64,000 nucleotides of DNA from Aphelocoma coerulescens (lineage: Eukaryota; Chordata; Aves; Passeriformes; Corvidae). Made by a program: the position numbers and the translations under genes. Under the pieces are notes generated by a model that was not told where the DNA came from, ran no database searches, and saw nothing but the letters and a program-made list of their open reading frames with translations. Location: assembly GCF_041296385.1 (NCBI RefSeq), contig NW_027184084.1:2294001-2358000 (forward strand). The letters are read 5' to 3'. Within the stretch, counting starts at the first letter, position 1. Every line of letters begins with the position of its first letter. This document shows, piece after piece, positions 53,488-63,902 of the stretch.

Positions 53488-54451
53488 TGTCTTGGTTTGA
53501 AAGACAGGTGTCTGCTAAGGAAGGCAGAAGCCTGCCTTGGAATGGTGGATGTAACCCCTTTCCCTCCGAGTTATTATAATTTTGAAATCAAGGGCTTTTA
53601 GGCAAAGATGTGGGAAATGGGAATAACAGTTCTTTACTATTATATATATAGCCAGTCAAACAAACAACAATAACTATGGCAGTAACAGCAAACAATCACA
53701 AACCCAGTCCCAGCCTTCTCGGCTGTTGGGCCCTTTTTCTCCCCTCGGGTGCAGTTCGGCTTGCAGCCAGCAGGGGCGCTAGCAGCTCCCAGTGAGCAGA
53801 GCAGGTGCGATGGTTTCCCTGCGGCTGCAGGGGGCGCTCCGGAGCGAGCTCAGGGAGCACGCGGCACTGGTGCCCTGGGATCCCGGGAGGGATGGAACAA
53901 AGGTTTCACAAACCCCTGGACAGCTGGCCCCGGTGTCCGGCTGGACCTTCGGGAACAGCAGGCTGGAACGGCAGGCTGGAGCAGCAGGCTGGAGCAGCAG
54001 GCTGGAGCGGCAAGGATGAGCACAAATCCCGGGTGGCAGACGCGATGTATCCAAGCGGGGAACCCCCCGGAGGTCTAGGCAGGCAGGGCAAGCGCAGCTA
54101 CAACGCAGCGAAGGCTTGAATCAGCGGTGGGGCAGGGCGGCCATAGCCCGGCCTCCAGTGGGGCAGGGAAGGTGGGCTCAGGGTCCTGGGATCTTTCTCC
54201 AGCAGAAAGAAAAATGGCCGAAAAAACCAGCAGCTTCTCTCCCCGAAAAGAACCAGCAGCTTCTCTCTCTGAGAATGCTGAGAGCGAACTGACCCCACAC
54301 CCAAGTGAAACAAAGGAGTAGGCAGGCCCACCCCACCTTCCATGGGTAGCTCTTTTGTCTTCCTTAAGTACAGCCATTTGTCCCCTAGCAACATGCATAT
54401 GGGAAAAAATTCCTTTAACAGGAAAAAAACTAGGACTAAACTAAAACCCCA
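53488..54451 (-). mobile_element. LTR-P, solo LTR in ERV-O RT
   Basis: 964 bp between perfect 5-bp duplications ACATC (53483-53487, 54452-54456). Plus-strand ends TGTCTTGG and ACCCCA. On minus, TATATATAATAG looks like a promoter, and the end AACCAAGACA resembles LTR-O, suggesting a minus-sense ERVL-type LTR. Confidence 0.8.
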
Positions 54452-55173
54452 ACATCCCAGAGTACAGCCAGATTGTAAGCTCTCTCTACCTTGTGACATG
54501 AAAGAAAAACAACTTCAAGTGGGGCCCTGAAAACAGCAAGCCTTTTCAAGTAAAGCAATTCAGCCAAATTAAATTTAATAAAGAAATAGATTTTATTCTG
54601 TGGCCAAAAGATCAGTCACACAGAAAGCCACGATCGAGAAAAGCAGCTCTGAGCCCGGGGTCGGAGCTGGGTGAATATGCATAGATCTGATCTCTATCAC
54701 ACCAGACCTCCCAAGTTCACGAATGCTGCTTCGGCTGGTTCCTTCTTATACAGTTTTTGGGCAGAGTCCGAATTAATTCTATTCTTCTCGTAATTTTAGC
54801 ATATTCATGAAGTTTTCTTTTCCCGGAGTTGGGCTGCACAAAGCCTTTCCTGGGTCTGATGAATTGTCCATCCTGGGTGATGAGTGGGCCATTTCTGGTG
54901 ATGGAAGGGCCATTTCTGGTTCCTGGAACAGTTGTTTTTAGTTCCCGGAATGTCCGATTCCTTATCAGATGAGATGTAGATATCAGAGTGTGGTGATCAA
55001 GTCATCATGGTGCAAATGTCCCGGTGATAAGATCCAACTCCACCTAGGTGGAATCCTCACTTATTGTGAGAGAACTTCTTTTAGTGTTGTGAAATTTTTC
55101 TCTCAGCCAGGCTGGTGGAGGGATTTTGAAACTCTGTCTCTACATGGTCTGATTACATTCCAGTTTTATACAT
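54452..55173. repeat. ERV-O RT stub followed by LTR-Q
   Basis: 54452-54557 continues ERV-O (PEYSQIV, KKNNFKWGPE). The remaining ~610 bp looks like a minus-sense LTR: TATAAGAAGG near 54745 and AATAAAATC near 54590 on minus. Its borders are not clear, and it abuts LTR-K2. Confidence 0.5.
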
Positions 55174-55506
55174 TGTTGGAAGCCGCGCGGGACGAGGAGC
55201 CCGGATCCCCGGCGGGGGGAGCGAGAAAGAGAATCCAAACCAATATGGTTGATAAATGAACTCCGTTTTATTAGCAGTCTAAAGGCACTTATATAGTATA
55301 CCAGCTTGTTAGCTCCTAAGTGGCTTAAAGCTTATCAAGACACATTTCTATTTCTACATAATTGGACTACATTGGCAAGTTTCCACAGTCTTGTTATGAT
55401 CAAAAGAATTTTGTGCTCACCCCCCTTGGTTCACTCCCGGATAGCACAGCTGCAAGTTCTTTACTCCCTGTAATACATAATAGCACGAATTACATACTTT
55501 ATAACA
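55174..55506 (-). repeat. LTR-K2, 3' LTR of ERV-K
   Basis: 333 bp. On minus it starts TGTTATAAAG directly after the purine tract AAAAAGGGGGGGAAT and ends GGCTTCCAACA. AATAAAAC on minus near 55265. Shares most sequence with LTR-K1 but differs at the U3 start. Confidence 0.8.
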
Positions 55507-56781
55507 ATTCCCCCCCTTTTTATATGGAAACATTCATTCGTGCTACTTTTTGTTACTATAAAAAAGTAGAAATACTATCATCAAATATTTATTACAAATA
55601 TAAAGGTATGAATATTCAAAGAAAAGAATTCCTTTTAGTCATAGCTATTTAGTTTTTCTTGTAACTCTAGCTTTTTCCTCCTTTATCTGCTTTTTAAACT
55701 TTATCAGAACCTTGGCAGCTTTACTATTTGCTTCTTCTTCTTTTAATTCCATGATTTTAGAGATTTTATTGTTTTTGCCTAATCCTCCAGCAGCTAGTTC
55801 TGGGTCCATGGGTATCGCAGCTATTTCCATACCTTGTACTACTGAGTGTATTAATCTAATAAAACATGGTATCATGCAGGGTATGAATATCACCCCAGCC
55901 ACTGAACAAAGTATGAAGAATGCTGCCTATTTCTACCATGTACCATCAAATAATTGTTCCCACCAAGATGCTTATAAGATGGAATTCTATTTTTGGACTG
56001 GAACATGTGCCACCTTTTTGATCTCAGCTGCGAGGTCCCTGATGGTCTCTCCATAGTCATCAATTTCTATGCAGCATTCTGATTCATTGAACTTCCCACA
56101 GACTCTCCCTTCCTCAGCTAACAAATAGTCTAATGCAATTCAGTTTTGGTATACAAAGGCCTGCATCTGACAATGTTGTTTAGTTAACAGTTCTAGTGCA
56201 TCCGAGGTATGATTTGAAACCACTTCTACTACAGCTTGGAGCCTTATGAGCCGATTGAGTAAATATACAGGGGTTCTATACCCCCAGCTCCCATCCTGTG
56301 CCCATGTTGCTGGGCCATAATACTGGATTATTCTTTCTGCGGGCCATTCTTCTTCACGCCACTTTTGATTCCCACCTGCTATAGGTAGTGTTTTCTTTAT
56401 CTCCCTTTTCTTTCGGCTTAAGGTTTCGTATAGAGGGGCTCCTAACAGGCCACTTTCTGATCTGGGAAGTGTAAAGAAAGAAGGTCGAATCATACCTAGA
56501 GTGCATGAACCTTTCCATTTACAGGGTAGTTTGCTGTATGCCTTTTTGCCACATATCCAGTATATACCATTAGGGGCTTTCCATTTTATTCTCGTATTTT
56601 CTGGTTCTCTCCAATATTCTTTTAAGTCTTCTAAGGATTGGTAAGGGTTAGCTCCAGATTGCTTGTACCATCAAAGGTTTACTCGACTATTACAATTACA
56701 ATTTGCTTTTCTTTCTTGACTCCAATATCCTGCAGGGGGTTCTGGTTGCCAGATTTTACTTTTATTATTTGAATATATTGC
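55507..56781 (-). pseudogene. ERV-K env (surface C-terminus and transmembrane subunit)
   Basis: Minus strand, gammaretrovirus-type envelope. Surface part: WICGKKAYSKLPC and MIRPSFFTLP. A basic furin-like site SRKKREIKK lies near 56400. The transmembrane ectodomain has WAQDGSWGYRTP and NRLIRLQAVVEVV, then after a stop EEGRVCGKFNESECC (about 56115), the CX6CC motif. The membrane region and cytoplasmic tail (55902-55645) end VTRKTK. Breaks: stops near 56138 and 55985, and one near 56680. The N-terminal surface part is removed by ERV-L at 56782. Only env seen with confidence in the window. Confidence 0.82.
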
Positions 56782-57258
56782 TGTTGCTGCCTGTTCTGAG
56801 CTTCCCCTCCCCCTCCCAAAGACACGTGCTCCTGCCACGTGCTCCAAGCTCCTTTGTTCGAAGCGCGGGCAAAACCAAGTGTAACTCAAACTCTTCAGCA
56901 GTGTCTGATTGGCCGGTCACCCTGGGTCCGCCCCAGTCCTCCCCTTCCCCCTTCTCCGAATAAAGGATAGTCAAGGGGAGGCTCCGCCCTCTCTCAGCTC
57001 AGCTTTTCCTGTGAACATCTGTAGTTGTCTCTCTCCTTTTTTAAGGCTTCTAACTGCAGGGAATTGAGCGGGCAGGGAGCTATATTTCTCCCTCTTTGCT
57101 TCTGCTGATGGTATTTGCTCTGCAGCTGATACAGGTATCGCTTTTAGAGCTATTAAAGTGCTAGATCGCCTGTGCTGCCTCTCTGGGTTGCTCGAGGCTT
57201 TCTAAGGCATTGAAATACAAGCGCTAGCTGGTATAAAGCTGAAAAGATACCATCCACA
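56782..57258 (+). repeat. 5' LTR of ERV-L
   Basis: About 477 bp, TGTTGCTGCCTG to CATCCACA, with CCGAATAAAGG at about 56955, two bases before a Lys-type primer site. The start is approximate. Confidence 0.72.
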
Positions 57259-57650
57259 TTTGGCGCCCAACGTGCTATCTCTGAACTCCGGTTCTGAGAG
57301 ACTTTCAGGGTGTCCCAGCAGCTGTGTGTCTGCTGGAGTTAGCTCTGCACGTCGTGCTGTGCCAGCTCTGTGTAGCGAGCTGTTACTTTTTGCGTAACAG
57401 CGAGCCCAGAGGCTCAGAGCGCCTGTACCTCCCCCACACCACGTGGCGAGGGAACGGCTGGAAAGCAGAAGACCCTTCTCACATGTTTTTTTTTCTCCGG
57501 ACCTGCTTTCCTGTGGTAAAATCCAGATTTCTGGTGAGTATTTCCCTGCTGGTTTAGGGGCTCCTGTCTTAAGCTGGTGCCGGTTCAAACTTTCTCTTTT
57601 TTTCCTCCTTTTGGGTGAGTTGGGTTGAGGTTTGTGGTGTTGCATTCATA
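57259..57650 (+). promoter_or_regulatory. ERV-L primer binding site and leader
   Basis: 57261 reads TGGCGCCCAACGTG, the tRNA-Lys(1,2) primer site of betaretroviruses and IAP elements. A splice-donor-like TGGTGAGT lies near 57532. ATG of gag at 57651. Confidence 0.8.
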
Positions 57651-58560
57651 ATGGGATCTGAAGTTTCTGCACACCATAGAGAAATATACCACCAAGTTCA
57701 AAGCTACCTTTCCTTAACTGGGCATAAATACCCTAAAAATCTAGTTCAATCTTTTGTACAATGGCTTTTTCAGTACTTTCCTAATCTTACCTCCGAAGAC
57801 ATAAGATCTGCTGAATTTTGGGATAAGGTGGGGAGAAAACTTTCCTCTCTTAGGCGTGCAGGAGATGAAACAGTTTCAAAATTCTTTCCTCTCCTGTTAC
57901 TAAGTTATACTTTGCCAGAGAAAAAGGCAGTACATGAAAAGCCTTTGCAAGAAACCCCTGTTAATTCCCTTATACCCTCTTCCAACCCCTATGTCCCGGA
58001 CCCCTCTTCCCCTACGCTGGTAAACACAGCTAGAGCAGACTGCTTTTTAGCACAGGAGAGCTATCGTCCTCCTGGCTCACCCGTGTTTCCTCAGCACCCT
58101 GCCTCGGACGGGAATCCGGAGCCCGTCCCAGGACCTTCCCAACCCCTTTTCTCCACTCCCTTGTCCCCAGTTTCTACCCCTCATGTTTCAAGGGCGCGTA
58201 AAAACCCCTTCTCCCCTGATCTCTTTGTTCCCAGGGAGAGCCATTGCCATGTGCTCGCAGCCCGGGGAAAAACCCCTCCCCCCAACCCCTTTTCTCCGAG
58301 TTTGTTTGTCTCCAATAATGGCGGCCGCGATGTTCCTTCCTCTCCAAACTACACCTCCCACAATCCCTTTCTCCCCCACCCCACAAACCCCTTCTTGTCC
58401 CCATCCCCTCCCACTCCCGCGTCACAACCTGACCCCGCCCCTAACCCCGCCCCCACAGCGTCGTGTTTCACCCCTCCCTCTGTGCCCGCCCATGGCTCAA
58501 GTACCGCCCCTGCCTCAAACAACCCCGCCCCCAACCCCTCCCCTCCTCCGGCAGTGTCCC

Positions 58561-58623
58561 CGCCTCCACTCCCCGCCCCTGCGCCTCCACTCCCCGCCCC
58601 TGCGCCTCCACTCCCTGCCCCTG
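58561..58623 (+). repeat. Three 21-bp tandem repeats in ERV-L gag
   Basis: Unit CGCCTCCACTCCCCGCCCCTG, encoding a 7-residue Pro/Ala unit (PPLPAPA), three times with one base change. Confidence 0.85.
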
Positions 58624-59603
58624 CTTCCTCTTGTCCCGTCCCCGGTTCTCACAATCCTGTGAATACCTTTCTAAATCCGGGAACCTATAGCTACCAGGAA
58701 GTAACTCCAACTGCTTCTACTACACTCTCTCCTACTAGCAATGTAGCAAACCCTGACTGGAAACCCTTACCTTATTCTAATATTAAGGATTTGTGCAAGG
58801 CCATTAAGGAGTTTGGAATGCATAGTAATTATTTTAAGAGCCTTTTAAGTGCTACTTTTGCAACTCACTTACTGGTACCTCATGATTTACTTACATTGAT
58901 GCAAACCCTTCTGACAGCTGGTGATTTTATGATGTGGAAAAAGCAATGGAAAATAATTTTATCTGATTTATTAAAAATTTTGTGGCAAACTCCAGATAAT
59001 TACCTGGACCTTGAGAATAATTATATCACATTAGACCTTTTATCTGGTGACAATAATATGGCAAATCCTCAAAAACAAGCAATGCTTATTCCCTCATCCA
59101 GTTCTTACTGAAATCACACGTGCTGCTGAAAAGGCCTTAACATTATTACCATCTCAAACTCCTAACTCTCATTATACCACCATCAAGCAATTGCCAAATG
59201 AAAATATTATTCACTTTTATAACCGTTTGTGCGAAGCTGTCTCTTCCCAGGTCCCTAATCCTGACCTCCGACAAGCGCTCCTACTCGAACTTCTCCAAGT
59301 GAATATGAATGATGCTTGCAAACAGGTCATCCTCACTCTCCCTCTTCATCCTCCTCCTACTGTTGAATCCATCCTCGAAGTCTGTACAAAGAAGGTGCAG
59401 CTGAACACAGCTGTTCCCTTTTTGAAAAAAGTGGGGATGGTTGGGGAAGTTGTAGAGAATGTTACGGGTACAAGGGAAACTCAATTGCGTGGTAACCTTA
59501 TATGCTATCGTTTTCAGAAAAAGGGACATGTAGCTCGCAATTGCAGAGCGATTATAACTGCTGATAAAAACTCTCCAAAGATTGTTTCCCCAGGTCAACA
59601 GCA

Positions 59604-59610
59604 GGGAAAC
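59604..59610 (+). promoter_or_regulatory. G GGA AAC slippery heptamer, ERV-L gag-pro
   Basis: Gag reads CAG GGA AAC TAG: the stop follows the heptamer directly. A -1 slip reads CTA GTG ACT into the pro frame, open for about 165 codons. Confidence 0.75.
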
Positions 59611-60062
59611 TAGTGACTCAACGCGTCCTAACAGCTCCGTGTTCAGACATAAATAGGGCTGCAGACAAAGCAACTTGGACTTCTGGACTCAGGTTTAAGG
59701 TAACCTGTGCTGAAACACACCATTTCAACAACAACAAACAGATTGTAATACCCATCTCATTCCAGAATGTGGACCACATGCCAGACTTTACATACCTTTT
59801 TGTTATTGGGGACACTCGGGTAACACCTGCTGGGATAGAGGTTACACCCACACTCATGAAAGTGGATCAGGATGGGTGTTCTAACGTAATGGTACAATGT
59901 ATATATCCGCCGTACTTTATGCAAAAGGGTCAAGTCATTGCACGGGCCATTCCACTGCCCAAATACCTGCCCACAGATGGTCATATCCCAGCCATCTGTT
60001 GGACTGAGGTTTTGGGAAATGACAAACCTATAATAGAATGTAAGCTCTGTCACAAATCACAT
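59611..60062 (+). pseudogene. ERV-L pro frame, dUTPase-like domain
   Basis: Open from the -1 slip. It contains NNNKQIVIPISFQNV, GIEVTPTLMKVDQDG and FMQKGQVIARAIPLP, whose last motif resembles the C-terminal GxxIAQxxxLP of dUTPase. WTEVLGNDKPIIECKL parallels WVEVVGPDKPTIECGL in ERV-J just before the DTG. ERV-M2 enters at 60063, before the protease active site. The dUTPase call is tentative. Confidence 0.6.
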
Positions 60063-60438
60063 TGTAGATACAAAAATGCTGCTAGCAAGGATTTTCTTGC
60101 TATTTTCTAAGTCTGTGAGAGACTTTTCTCTCTCACAGAAGAGGTGGCAGGGAATGTAAACAACCCAGACACCTGCAACCTTGAAAAGTCTTGTTTATGG
60201 TATAGTAGAAAAATATTTTGACAATGGATGTTTTAGGATTTTAGCCAATCACCCCCAAGGGGTGGCTGGTCCTTTGTCCAATTAGACTAAGAAGAAAAAA
60301 GTCTATAAAAGAGTTTGTAAAATAATTAAATAAATCAATCTTGCTGCACAACTCCTGCCTGCTGGATCTTCTCCTCCTCCTCCTCCCTATGGCTGCGGGA
60401 CACGGTGCTATACCGTAGGAACCAGGCCTGTGGTAATA
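60063..60438 (+). repeat. 5' LTR of ERV-M2
   Basis: 376 bp, TGTAGATACAAAAATG to TGTGGTAATA. TATAAAAG and AATAAA intact. Confidence 0.9.
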
Positions 60439-60565
60439 TTTGGTGCTGCCCGACGTGATCTGCACTCTCTGACGTGTCCTGCTGCTGCGAGCCAAGCCGA
60501 ATTCCCCTAGAGGTACGCTGTTCCCCTTTGCCCCCCGGGACCGGGAGGTCCGAAAGAACTGATGA
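60439..60565 (+). promoter_or_regulatory. ERV-M2 primer binding site and leader
   Basis: TGGTGCTGCCCGACGTG at 60441, one base different from ERV-M1. The leader runs to the gag ATG at 60566. Confidence 0.6.
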
Positions 60566-61135
60566 ATGGTAAACAGCGGCTCACAAACCAAAGCTGCGAT
60601 GCTGGTCTGGAGCGGTGTGTTTAGCATATTGTACACCTCCATTCCTGAAAACTCAGTTCGGGAATTATTAGACTGGGCTGCTTTAAAAGGGATTTCCATG
60701 GACAGAGATAGTGCCCTGGACTTTGCCTTATGGCAGGAACTCGGCTCTGCTGTCCGACAGGAGCTCCCGACTGGGGACTCAGCAGCGTTAGAATTATACA
60801 AAACCTGGCGCTCGTTATTTATCCTGCTGACAGACCTTGACTGTAACAGCAGGGCTGGCTCACCTATCTCGGTGGTGAGTGACGGAGGAATGTCCGAGGG
60901 GGGCCCCGTTGACTGGGTTTCCGGGGAAAATGATAATGGATTCAGAAAAACCCCCCCGGCTCCACAGGCAGAGCCTGCGCCGGCTCGCCCTGCACAATCG
61001 CAGGATTCCACAGCCTCCAGAAACCCCGCGCCGCCAGAGCCGGGGGGTCAAGGCAGCGGGAGGGCGCACAGCCTGCCTTGCCGTTCGGCTGGGAAGCAGC
61101 GTCATCTTATCCAGGGCCGCAGATCAGCGGCTTAG
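60566..61135 (+). pseudogene. ERV-M2 gag, N-terminal part
   Basis: 189-residue frame starting MVNSGSQTKAA. SVRELLDWAALKGISMDRDSA, LELYKTWRSLFILLTDLDC and a Pro/Ala-rich linker follow. No Gly2. The ERV-M1 start MANSGSQTD supports this ATG. The frame closes at 61133, and gag continues in another frame. Confidence 0.75.
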
Positions 61136-61980
61136 CCACTTGGATGCCCAGAGAGGCTCCTAGCTCGGTTCCGTACGGACCTGGATCTAACTTCTTAGCC
61201 GGCGTAGTGCCGGGCGTGCCTGCCCCGGGACTCCCTGGGTGTGGTCCGCTGCCCTCCCTGGCGCTGGACTGTTCTGCGCAGTTGCAGAACCGAGCCATCG
61301 ACCTCTTAATGCAGCATTTGCCTTTGCTGATGGAGCTGCCAAACCTATCCCGAAGGATGGAGGAACTCCTCACCCTGCTAGAGCGGCGAATGCCCGACCC
61401 CACGCTGGCCGTTCCGGCCGCGCCGGCCCCACCACCAGCGCCACCCGTGCCGCCCGCGCCCCCCCCCCCCCCCCATCTGCGGGAGATGCGGCTCCGAGCG
61501 GAGAAACAGCGCGGCCGGCGGCGAACCCGGAAGCGGCGCAGCCGCGGGAAAACCCGGCAGCGGCGGCGGCTGCGGAGACGCGGCCAGAGACGGCGGCACC
61601 CAGAGCGACCCCCAAGAATGGGCCAACGGTGGCAGCGCCAGGCGCGGCTGGGGAGCGCGAAACAGCAGCGGCAGCGGCGACCGCGCCGAACGCAGGTGCT
61701 GTGCCAGAGGCGGCAGCGCCATGAGCAGCTGTAGCCTCAGAGATAGCGACAGCAGTTCCAGTCCCAGTTCGGCCGGGGCTGGCCGAGAAGGCCTCCCGTA
61801 AAGAAACTGGTGTAAAAACGGCCGCGCAGCCAGCTGCAGTCTGTCCTGTCTGTTCTGCCTCTAGCGAACTTAGCCAAAGTGCCCCTCCACGTACATTTCT
61901 GTTCACTTCCAGCACCCCAAAGTGCGAAGAAAAAGGCTGCGCCGGTCTCACCCCTGGACCTTTCAGGACTGCACAGTAAC
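61136..61980 (+). pseudogene. ERV-M2 gag, Ala/Pro-rich middle
   Basis: GC-rich. AIDLLMQHLPLLMELPNLSRRMEELLTLLERR is a helical segment kept in ERV-M1. From 61390 to 61970 is a low-complexity block absent from ERV-M1. It is Ala/Pro-rich in one frame (GDAAPSGETARPAANPEAA) and Arg-rich in another, and the minus strand is also open. Composition explains the multiple open frames, so the true frame is uncertain. Confidence 0.55.
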
Positions 61981-63252
61981 AGTGCGTCCGACGCATTATA
62001 ATCGCTTCTTAGAGTCCCTTAAGATGCGAGCATTGGAGGAGGGTGACTGGAGGTCATTAGAAATCCTTGGAATGCCATATAGATCTGAGGATTCTGGGGG
62101 TAACCGGGGAGCTGTTACACTCCATCCACAGGTTGTGCCAGAAGTTCAGGATGGTAGTGCTTCCCCTAAAGGGGAGATCCAAGCTTTCCCAGTGTATAAG
62201 GCTCTCCCAAATTTTGGCGAGTGTGATAAGCATGAGGTAATTGCTTGGAAAGTTGCCCAGGACCTCCAATCCAAGGTGGCACAATATGGGCTAGGTTCTG
62301 CTGAGGTTATGCAGATAATAAGGGTGATAAATACAGATTTGCTTTCTCCATTTGATATCAGACACTTAGGTCAAATTCTATTTCAACCTGTACAATTTCC
62401 AGTTTTTGAGAAAACCTGGAGAAAGCTGGCCGGCAAGACTGCATTAGCAAATATGCAGCTCCCTGCTGCTGATCCTAGACACACAGCAGGAGTGGATGCT
62501 TTGATGGGGACTGGTCCCTTCTCTGATCCCAGTCTACAGGGTAACTTGTCCTCTAGCATCCTGCAGCAAGCTCAACAGGTCGGCATGGCTGCCCTGGTGA
62601 AAACCATAGAGTTGTCTGCGCCTAGAAAGCAATACAATGAAATAGTTCAAGGGAAATCAGAGTCATTCCTCGCTTTGTAGAGAAAGTCGCTGCTTCTCTC
62701 GAGAAGCAGGTTGAGGATGACGGGTTAAGACAGATGTTGTTAAGGCCGTTAGTGAGAGATAACACAAACGAGGAGTGCAGAAAAATCATGGATGCCTTAC
62801 CAGGGGATCCTGAGGTAACTGACATGGTCGAAGCCTGTGCTAAGGTGGGATCTGGGAGCCAGAAAAGGTCTGTTTTGACTGCGTTCCTGCAGCCTGTTCA
62901 TGCATCTTCTTATCATGAACCAAAGCAACCAAAACAGGTGAAGAAACGGAAGCGGCCTAAGCCGAGACAAAAAGAGAACACACTGTTCCCCCCGTGCAAG
63001 AGGTGTGGCAGGCCAGAGCATTGCTTGTACTACTGTAGATCTCTGACTCATGCCGATGGTATGCCGTTGCCGGGAAACTTCCACCGGGGTGCAAGGAGGG
63101 GGAATTGCTCTCCGATGCAGTCGCTCCCCCAGAGAGTGGCACAGGTACAGGCACAGGCCTACCCAGCCACCCTAGAGACAGCACCCAGGGATCAGACGGC
63201 ACCCACGGATCAGACGGGTTTGACGTCCACACCACAGCTGCAGTCATCTTAG
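61981..63252 (+). pseudogene. ERV-M2 gag, capsid and nucleocapsid
   Basis: Capsid as in ERV-M1: VRPTHYNRFLESLKMRALE to IVQGKSESFLA. A one-base loss near 62675 (TTCCTCGCTTTG against TTCCTCTCTTTTG) creates a stop at the major homology region. The 62734-63252 frame continues EECRKIMDALPGDPE, a basic KKRKRPKPRQKE region and an intact knuckle CKRCGRPEHCLYYC. It ends overlapping the dUTPase frame. Confidence 0.87.
63072..63078 (+). promoter_or_regulatory. G GGA AAC slippery heptamer, ERV-M2 gag-pro
   Basis: Gag codons CCG GGA AAC TTC. The -1 frame reads LPPGCKEGELLSDAV straight into dUTPase. The gag-pro overlap is about 175 bp. Confidence 0.72.
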
Positions 63253-63902
63253 ACTCTAGCGGTATTTATAAGGTTCCCTGGGATGCATATGGACCCTTAG
63301 CCCAGGGATCCAGTGCGATGCTGGTGGGAAAACCTGATGTTGCCCATCAAGGAATCTTAGTGCACTCAGGAGTTATTGACACTGAATTTAAAGGTCAGAT
63401 TTGCGCTATGGTCTCCACGCAAAAACCCCCTGTCCCTATTCCTGAAAAGACCTGCCTTGCTAAATTAGTGCCTTTTAAGTCTTGTGTCCCCAGGATAGAA
63501 AAACGAATTCATGGAGATAGCAGCAGTGGATCTACGGGACTTCCGCAGGCCTTCTGAACTGCAGACATCTCTGACCAAAGGCCACAGATGACATGTACCC
63601 TGATCCTGCCGAACGCCCATCCACCCCGGACTCAGCTTCGAGGTTTGATTGATACGGGTGCTGATGTAACTATCATCTCCTTCTCTGCGTGGCCTCCCTC
63701 ATGGCCTTTAGCCCCGGTGGGATGGGCCATCGTAGGAGTAGGAGGAACCACACAGAGCTATTTAAGCAAACGGCCTGTGGTGGTGAAGGACTCAGAGGGG
63801 CACACAGCTACAATTAGGCCTTATGTTACTACCACTTCCCTTAACCTTTGGGGATGGGATGTGTTGGCAGCTTGGGGCGTACGTATTGGGACAAATTTTT
63901 AG
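63079..63902 (+). pseudogene. ERV-M2 dUTPase-protease
   Basis: One frame with a single stop. dUTPase: DSSGIYKVPWDAYGPLA, HQGILVHSGVIDTEFKG (uracil-binding hairpin) and PIPEKTCLAKLVPF (glycine-poor form of motif 5). A TGA at 63556 replaces the Trp codon that ERV-M1 keeps (QAFW). Protease follows in the same frame: LRGLIDTGADVTIIS (DTG), VGWAIVGVGG (flap-like) and LWGWDVLAAWG, where GRD is GWD. Ends TAG at 63900. dUTPase before protease in the pro frame is the betaretroviral order. Confidence 0.85.

Larger units (their letters stand above)
57651..59613 (+). pseudogene. ERV-L gag
   Basis: Starts MGSEVSAHHREIY (Gly2; betaretrovirus/IAP-like matrix). Matrix continues FVQWLFQYFPNLTSEDI and FWDKVGRKL. 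A very long Pro/Ser-rich middle (58000-58680) includes three 21-bp repeats. Capsid has WKPLPYSNIKDLCKAIKEF, LVPHDLLTL and MMWKKQWK. A frameshift at about 59100 moves to the 59047-59613 frame with TIKQLPNENIIHFYNRL (major homology region). Nucleocapsid CYRFQKKGHVARNC has the second Cys changed to Phe. Ends in TAG right after the slippery heptamer. Apart from one shift the 498-residue front is intact. Confidence 0.87.

Noticed and set aside
58561..58623. Minisatellite unrelated to coding
   Set aside because: The unit is 21 bp, in frame, and sits inside the proline-rich part of ERV-L gag, so it is treated as a coding repeat.
61370..61996. 208-residue minus-strand open frame
   Set aside because: GC-rich antisense of the ERV-M2 gag middle; Ala/Gly-rich with no domain.
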